The translations under genes and the position numbers were made by a program. From Cinnamomum chago (taxonomy: Eukaryota; Streptophyta; Magnoliopsida; Laurales; Lauraceae), in contig CP142451.1 in assembly GCA_038049695.1 (NCBI GenBank), positions 43,845,001 to 43,909,000 on the forward strand: a stretch of DNA of 64,000 nucleotides, written 5' to 3'. Below are positions 59,447-64,000 of the stretch, one piece after another. The notes beneath the pieces were generated by a model that was not told where the DNA came from, searched no databases, and saw only the letters and a list, made by a program, of their open reading frames with translations. The stretch's first letter is position 1. Every line of letters starts with the position of its first letter.

Positions 59447-59837
59447 GTGCCCTTGAGCACCCCCGTCTTGCCCGTGTATTTATTGTACTTGATTAATTGC
59501 ATATGTCTCGATTGTATTTGACCTATGAGTCGGCACCACTAAGCTTGGATAACCCTGTTGGTCTGATCCACCGACTTGGAGATCCCCCTCTTGTCCCTGC
59601 AGCTGCAGTTTGGATCCCGCTACCCGGTTATTACCGTGGTCTTGTCCCGATGCCGCAGATTGCTACTGTGGTCCCCGATGCCCGGCTCGCTACCGTGGTC
59701 ATGTATAGTATATGTATATGTATATGTATTTATAAGATCCACTGTTTCTCCTCACCTTGAGTGACTGAGATCAGTGCCTAGTTATTGCTCTATCACTTTA
59801 GTGATAGAGGACTTAGCTTCGTGTGGTTGCCATCTTG
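59447..59837 (+). promoter_or_regulatory. Conserved promoter-proximal LTR block, K4 3' LTR copy
   Basis: Same as the 5' LTR copy apart from isolated substitutions. Confidence 0.72.
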
Positions 59838-60544
59838 ATTGTTTCACATTCCCTTGGTTACCTTTACATGTTTTATGATGCATACCCGTATTTGAATAAA
59901 TGTTTTATCTTGTTTAGAGAAATTGTTATTTAAACAGGTTCAAATGTTTTTGGAGGTAAATTCATGTATTTTCATATTGTCATTGTGTTTTACCATTTGC
60001 CAAACCGTCGTGTTTGACCTACTCTTTGGTACTCAGGACCTGTTGTTGGTTATCCCTTGGAGGAGCACGAGGAGGCGGTCGTAGAACCGCAACAGTTAGT
60101 TGAGTGGCGTGCTGATGACGTCATGTAGACGTTTGGTTGCTATGAGAGACTTTATATATTTTGGGAAACTATTTAACCATTCTTTGGATTGGTATTTTGG
60201 TTATATTGGCCTTGTGGGCCTCTATTTTTAGGAAATATAATTAAGTGATATTTGTATAAACTTTAACTTACTTTGGGTAACATGCTAACGATCATTGCTC
60301 ATTCTGATACTTGTTTATACATGTGACTTATCTTGTGATTAGAAGTGAATTATCATTTGATTTGCTACACGCTTCCGCACTTAAAAGAAATATTCATTTA
60401 TGGTTGTGATATCCTCACCGCGGATACCTGTGGGAAATTAAATAAATATATGAAATCATTAAATGTTGTAGTATCATCATCATTAATAAATGTCCTGATC
60501 CCGTATCAGTCACGGGGGGCCCGGTCCGGGGTCGCGACAGGCTT

Positions 60545-61612
60545 CAATCACACAATGTCAGGCTAAAAACCCCATAACATATTCTAGTTTTCATTCCTGT
60601 AGAAATCCTTCTAAAACAACTCATCTTGAAATTTCGGTTACCTCTCGATCACCTGTCGGTCGACTGAGACGAGGTATGTCGGTTAGCCAACAGCTGACCG
60701 ACGAGCTGACCGACAGATTTTCCCAGAAAACCTCAGCTCTCGGGAAAAGGAACCGAACTGATTTCGGTTGGCTGTCGGTCGACCGAGGTGAGAAACGTCG
60801 GTTAGCCGACAGCTGACCAAAATCTTCCTGACGAAATGCAAGTCTCAGGAAAAGGAGTCGACTGAGTTCAGTTGGCTGTTGGTCGACCGAAGTAGGAATT
60901 TCGGTTAGCCGACAACTAACCGACACTGCACGGACAGTGCATTTCAAGTCAGATTTTTACATTTCTTCTTCCCTTCTTCTTATTTCTCCTTCAACCTGCA
61001 CTTCCCTAAGCCTACAAGCTCTCCAAGGGATTAAACATACATATTCAAGCACAATTTAAAACATCTCATTCCCATTCTCCAATCTAAAACAAAATCCCCA
61101 AAATTTCCATTCAAGACATAGATTTCCAATGAAATGAAGAGAACGAAAAGAAAACAGACCGAATGCACACATGCTAACATCCATCCTAGATTGTTTACTT
61201 GTCGTAGTCTAAGATGTCACAAACCTTCTTCAAGCACTTCTACTCAAGCTAAGCCCAAGGCTACAAAACCCCATGAAAACCATTCAAAACTCACTCAAAC
61301 TTGAAAACAAGAAACCCATTTTCACAAAAGGGTTTGCAAACATGAAAAACAAGATCTTTAGGAACCAAAAAGGATCCATTAAAAAGATGGGTTGGAGCTC
61401 TTACCTAGAGATGCACAAACAAGAGAGAAGGAAGAAAATGGAGATCTTGCCTAACTAGAAACTTCAAGAAACTTGTATCAATAGAAAGCTTGGGATGAGA
61501 GGAAGAAGATAATGGTTTTGGAATTTCATTTGGAGTCTTCTAGCTTGATCATTCAAGAGAAATAAAGTGGAAAGAAAAAGGGGCTTTCTCTTCTTGGTGC
61601 TCTAGGGTTAGG
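60545..61612 (-). repeat. 5' LTR of K1, third segment
   Basis: Continues the K1 LTR after K4. It contains a mixed array (60635-60930) and pyrimidine-rich sequence. It ends TTAGG, the probable K5 target site. No gene is seen. Confidence 0.8.
60635..60930. repeat. Mixed GGTCGACCGA / CGGTTAGCCGAC array in K1 LTR
   Basis: Three ~95-bp units (about 60640, 60755, 60860), each with TTCGGTT, GTCGGTCGACCGA, CGGTTAGCC and AGCTGACCGAC words. They combine the S1-type GTCGAC palindrome with the S2-type GGTTAGCC hairpin. Confidence 0.87.
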
Positions 61613-62320
61613 TGTCGCGACCCCGGACCGGGCCCGAAGGACCAATCCGGGATTGGGACTAATAATGATGATGATAAGGTAGCACATCGGATTTATGCCA
61701 TACATTTATTTGATTTCCCACAAGTGTCCGCGGTGAGGATATCACAACCATATAAGAACATTTCTATTAAGTGTGGAAGCGTGTAGCAAATCAAATATTC
61801 ATTCCATCTCAAATCATGAAGATAATAACACAAGTATAGTACCGTATCAGAATGAACAATGATCATTAGCATGTTACGAAAAAGTAAGTTAAAGTTTATA
61901 CAAAGATCATTTAATTACATTTCCCAAAAATAGAGGCCAGCAAAGGCCAATATAAGCAAAATACCAATCCCCAAAAGAATGGTTAAAAGTTCTCCCAAAA
62001 CACTATCTCTCTCTGTGGCAATCCAATGTCTAAATGACATCATTAGCACGCCACTCAACTAACTGCTGCGGTTCTCCGACCGCCTCCTCGTGCTCCTCCT
62101 CGGGATAACCAACAACGGGACCTGAGTACCAAAGAGTGGGTCAAACACGACGGTTTAGCAAATGGGTAAAGTACAATAACAATATGATAATAAATGAATT
62201 TACCTTCAAAAGCATTTAAAACTGTTTAAATAACAATTTCTATAAACGAGATAAAACATTTATTCAAATACAAGTCGGTATTGTAAAACATGTAAGGTAA
62301 CCAAGGAAACGGGAAACAAG

Positions 62321-62722
62321 CAAGATGACAACCACACGAAGCTAAGTCCTCTATCACTAAAGTGACAAAGCAATAACTAGGCACTGATCTCAGTCACTCG
62401 AGGTGAGGAGAAACAGTGGATCTTATAAATACATATACATATACTATACATGACCACGGTAGGGAGCCGGGCATCGGGAACCACAGTAGCAATCTACGGC
62501 ATCGGGACAAGACCACGGTAATAACCGGGTAGCGGGATCCAAACTGCAGCTGGCGGGACAAGAGGGGGATCTCCAAGTCGGTGGATCAGACCAACAAGGT
62601 TAGCCAAGCTTAGTGGTGCGGACTAATAGGTCAAATCACAAATCGAATCACAAATCGAGACATATGCAAGTAAATCAAGTACAATAAATAAACGGGCAAG
62701 ACGGGGGTGCTCAAGGGCACAA
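62321..62722 (-). promoter_or_regulatory. Conserved promoter-proximal LTR block, K5 copy
   Basis: Most diverged K copy: one hairpin arm has lost pairing (GTGACAAAG), and the TATA-like tract is shortened. Confidence 0.65.
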
Positions 62723-63054
62723 TGTCGTTTCATGTCGTGCAATGCACTTCAAGACAAGTAACTATTATAAGTGTAATTCATTGCTTTCGGGAAAACAGAC
62801 ATGTAGTATAAATCTCGGGATCGATAAAGTACAATAAACAATTGAAATCTCGGGTAGAGTATTGGGTTCAAGATTTATTTGAAGTGAATAGGGATCCCGA
62901 ATATCGATCTAATAATAATTTGATACTCTTTGAGTTTGGGGACATCTCGGGCTCCTTATACACTTTGAATTTTCAAAACTTCGAATGACCTCTTCGTGAT
63001 ATGGTTTCTTTCTCGGATGGCCTCATACAATGCCTAGTGAATCTCCTTTGACCG

Positions 63055-63535
63055 ACAACGCTCAGCGCTCGAGCGAACCGAGGAGCTCTCAGGAATGGTT
63101 GTCTGGGTAATTTCGGTTACCTTGCGGTCAGATGGCGGTTAGCCGCCATTGGATTCTGCGGTTAGCCGCTGGCTGACCGAGCGGCTGACCGCGGTTGGCC
63201 TGACAGAAAGACAGGTTACTGGAATTGTAACCGAAATGGTTTGGTTGGCTGGCGGTTAGCCGCCGATGGGTTCGGCGGTTAGTCGCTGGCTAACCGTGTT
63301 CTCAGGAGAAAATGTTGCTCTTTGGATAAGCCATTGAATGGGTCGGTTGGCTGGCGGTTAGCCGCCGATGGGTTCAGCGGTTAGCCGCTTGCTAACCGTG
63401 AGGCTGACCGTGCTTTCAGGAGGAAATGTTGCTCTCTGGAAAGGTAACTGTGACTATTCGGCTAGCTGGCGGTTAGACGCCAGTCACCAGACGGCTAGCC
63501 AACAGGTGACCGCTGGCTGACCGCCAGGTGCGGGA
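63055..63535. repeat. GGCGGTTAGCCGCC array in K5 LTR
   Basis: Four ~105-bp units, each with CTGGCGGTTAGCCGCC, GCGGTTAGCCGCTGGCTGACCG and a spacer with CTGGAA. Shared spacer words such as TTACTGGAATTGTAACCGA match TACTGGAATTGAAACCGA of the S2 LTR, beyond the motif itself. Confidence 0.9.
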
Positions 63536-64000
63536 AACACCCACTGTGTTCAAATTTGAGCCCTTTTTCCTCCTCAAAACCACTCTCCTCATTTCCCATT
63601 CGTTTCATGCAATAACATGAGCTAAAAGCTCCTCTAATACATCTATTTACACTTCTCCAAAACTCCAATGTGTGTTCATACCATCACTTCCTCCATCAAC
63701 ATCCCATTCAATACCAAGAAAGAAAGAAAGAAACCATTTCACAATAGAGTACATTTAGTACAAGCAAGAAGAAAATAAATGTCATTCACCAATACACTTA
63801 TAAGCCATAAATGCACGACCAAACTCTATCATGAACATTTATTTCAAACCAATGCAATAAATAGGCATGAGTGGGAAAATACCAAAATCATTGAAAGCTT
63901 ATAAAAATCAAATCATCCACTTGCCTTGGGTCTTCAAATAAGCAAATCAAGCTCTTATACTCTTCCAAGCCAAAGATTCAAGCTATGAACAAAATCCCCA

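Larger units (their letters stand above)
45439..60539 (+). mobile_element. Complete Tekay-like element K4, carrying V-solo 2
   Basis: 15.1 kb including the 4-kb insertion. Flanked by perfect GGCTT (45434-45438 and 60540-60544). 5' LTR 45439-48522, primer site 48526, gag-pol 48683-57435, PPT 57454-57470, 3' LTR 57471-60539. It has both LTRs and all domains, but every protein is broken. Confidence 0.95.
57471..60539 (+). repeat. 3' LTR of K4
   Basis: 3,069 bp, TGTAAGACCCC...GGTCGCGACA. Array at 58765-59045, promoter block at 59447-59837 (hairpin 59788-59809, consensus arms). High similarity to 45439-48522 points to a relatively recent insertion. Confidence 0.94.
39527..61612 (-). mobile_element. 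Tekay-like element K1 (outermost), gag and 5' LTR
   Basis: Gag is at 40858-39527, the primer site at 41016-41001, and the 5' LTR in three visible pieces (41021-41078, 44239-45438, 60545-61612) separated by K-solo and K4 and cut by K5. Pol and the 3' LTR would lie beyond S2, to the left of the window. LTR end on the minus strand: CTGGGGTTACGACA. Confidence 0.85.
61613..64000 (-). repeat. K5, K-family LTR running off the right edge
   Basis: TGTCGCGACCCCGG on the plus strand, colinear with the K2 LTR. The promoter block is at 62321-62722, with a decayed hairpin at about 62349-62370. Mid-LTR, the CGCTCGAGCG array is reduced to one motif (about 63066) and replaced by an S2-type array (63105-63530), after which K homology resumes (CCCATTCAATACC near 63708). 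Whether K5 is a solo LTR or a full element cannot be seen. Confidence 0.9.

Noticed and set aside
1-64000. Host protein-coding, rRNA or tRNA genes
   Set aside because: Every ORF with recognisable domains is retroelement gag, protease, polymerase, integrase or env-like. tRNA-like words are primer-binding sites only.

Overview
The window is pure nested plant retrotransposon sequence with no recognisable host gene. The organism is a flowering plant, or at least a seed plant, with an LTR-rich genome. Evidence: Tekay/Del-type Ty3-gypsy polyproteins with a C-terminal chromodomain-like tail, Sirevirus-type Ty1-copia elements (tRNA-iMet primer site, multiple polypurine tracts, an env-like third ORF), and a Tat-like Ty3-gypsy element with an extra ORF upstream of gag. 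Elements are named here T (Tat-like), S1 and S2 (Sireviruses), K1 to K5 plus K-solo (Tekay-like, LTRs TGTAAGACCC...GTCGCGACA or relatives) and V-solo 1 and 2 (about 4-kb solo LTRs, TGTGAGAACC...GTGACA).

Layout, left to right. 1-9466: 5' half of T on the minus strand (gag-protease running off the left edge, upstream ORF, repeat-filled leader, primer site, 2.5-kb LTR). 9467-12959: 3' end of S1 (plus), with multi-PPT region and 3' LTR. 12960-39526: S2 (minus). Its 3' LTR is cut on the left by S1. Its 5' LTR is split by V-solo 1 (20754-24499) and by K2 (25147-38630, minus). K2 gag contains K3 (from 31404, plus), K3 gag contains an S1-like LTR fragment (35140-35546), and a deletion fuses that fragment directly to the 5' LTR of K2. 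39527-61612: gag and 5' LTR of K1 (minus), the outermost element. S2 sits in its gag. Its LTR is split by K-solo (41079-44233), by the complete element K4 (45439-60539, which carries V-solo 2 in its gag) and by K5 (from 61613 past the right edge).

Most junctions are confirmed by 5-bp target-site duplications: ATTTC (V-solo 1), GTTTA (K2), CACAG (K-solo), GGCTT (K4), AGAGA (V-solo 2). The insertion order is K1, then S2 / K-solo / K4 / K5, then S1 / V-solos / K2, then K3 and T, then the S1-like copy in K3. Every coding region is damaged by stops, frameshifts or active-site changes, so nothing here looks autonomous. T, whose gag-protease frame is open for about 1,366 codons, and K4 are the least decayed.

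The main unexplained signal is in the LTRs. Each of the LTR families seen here carries, mid-LTR, a cluster of short self-complementary CpG-containing motifs (CGCTCGAGCG, GGTCGACCGG, CGATCGATCG, GGCGGTTAGCCGCC and similar). The same array type occurs in both Copia and Gypsy elements, and in K5 it has replaced the usual Tekay array inside an otherwise homologous LTR. This looks like a modular, exchanged cis-element. A second conserved LTR feature, a promoter-proximal block of about 390 bp ending in a leader hairpin, is shared by the K and V families.
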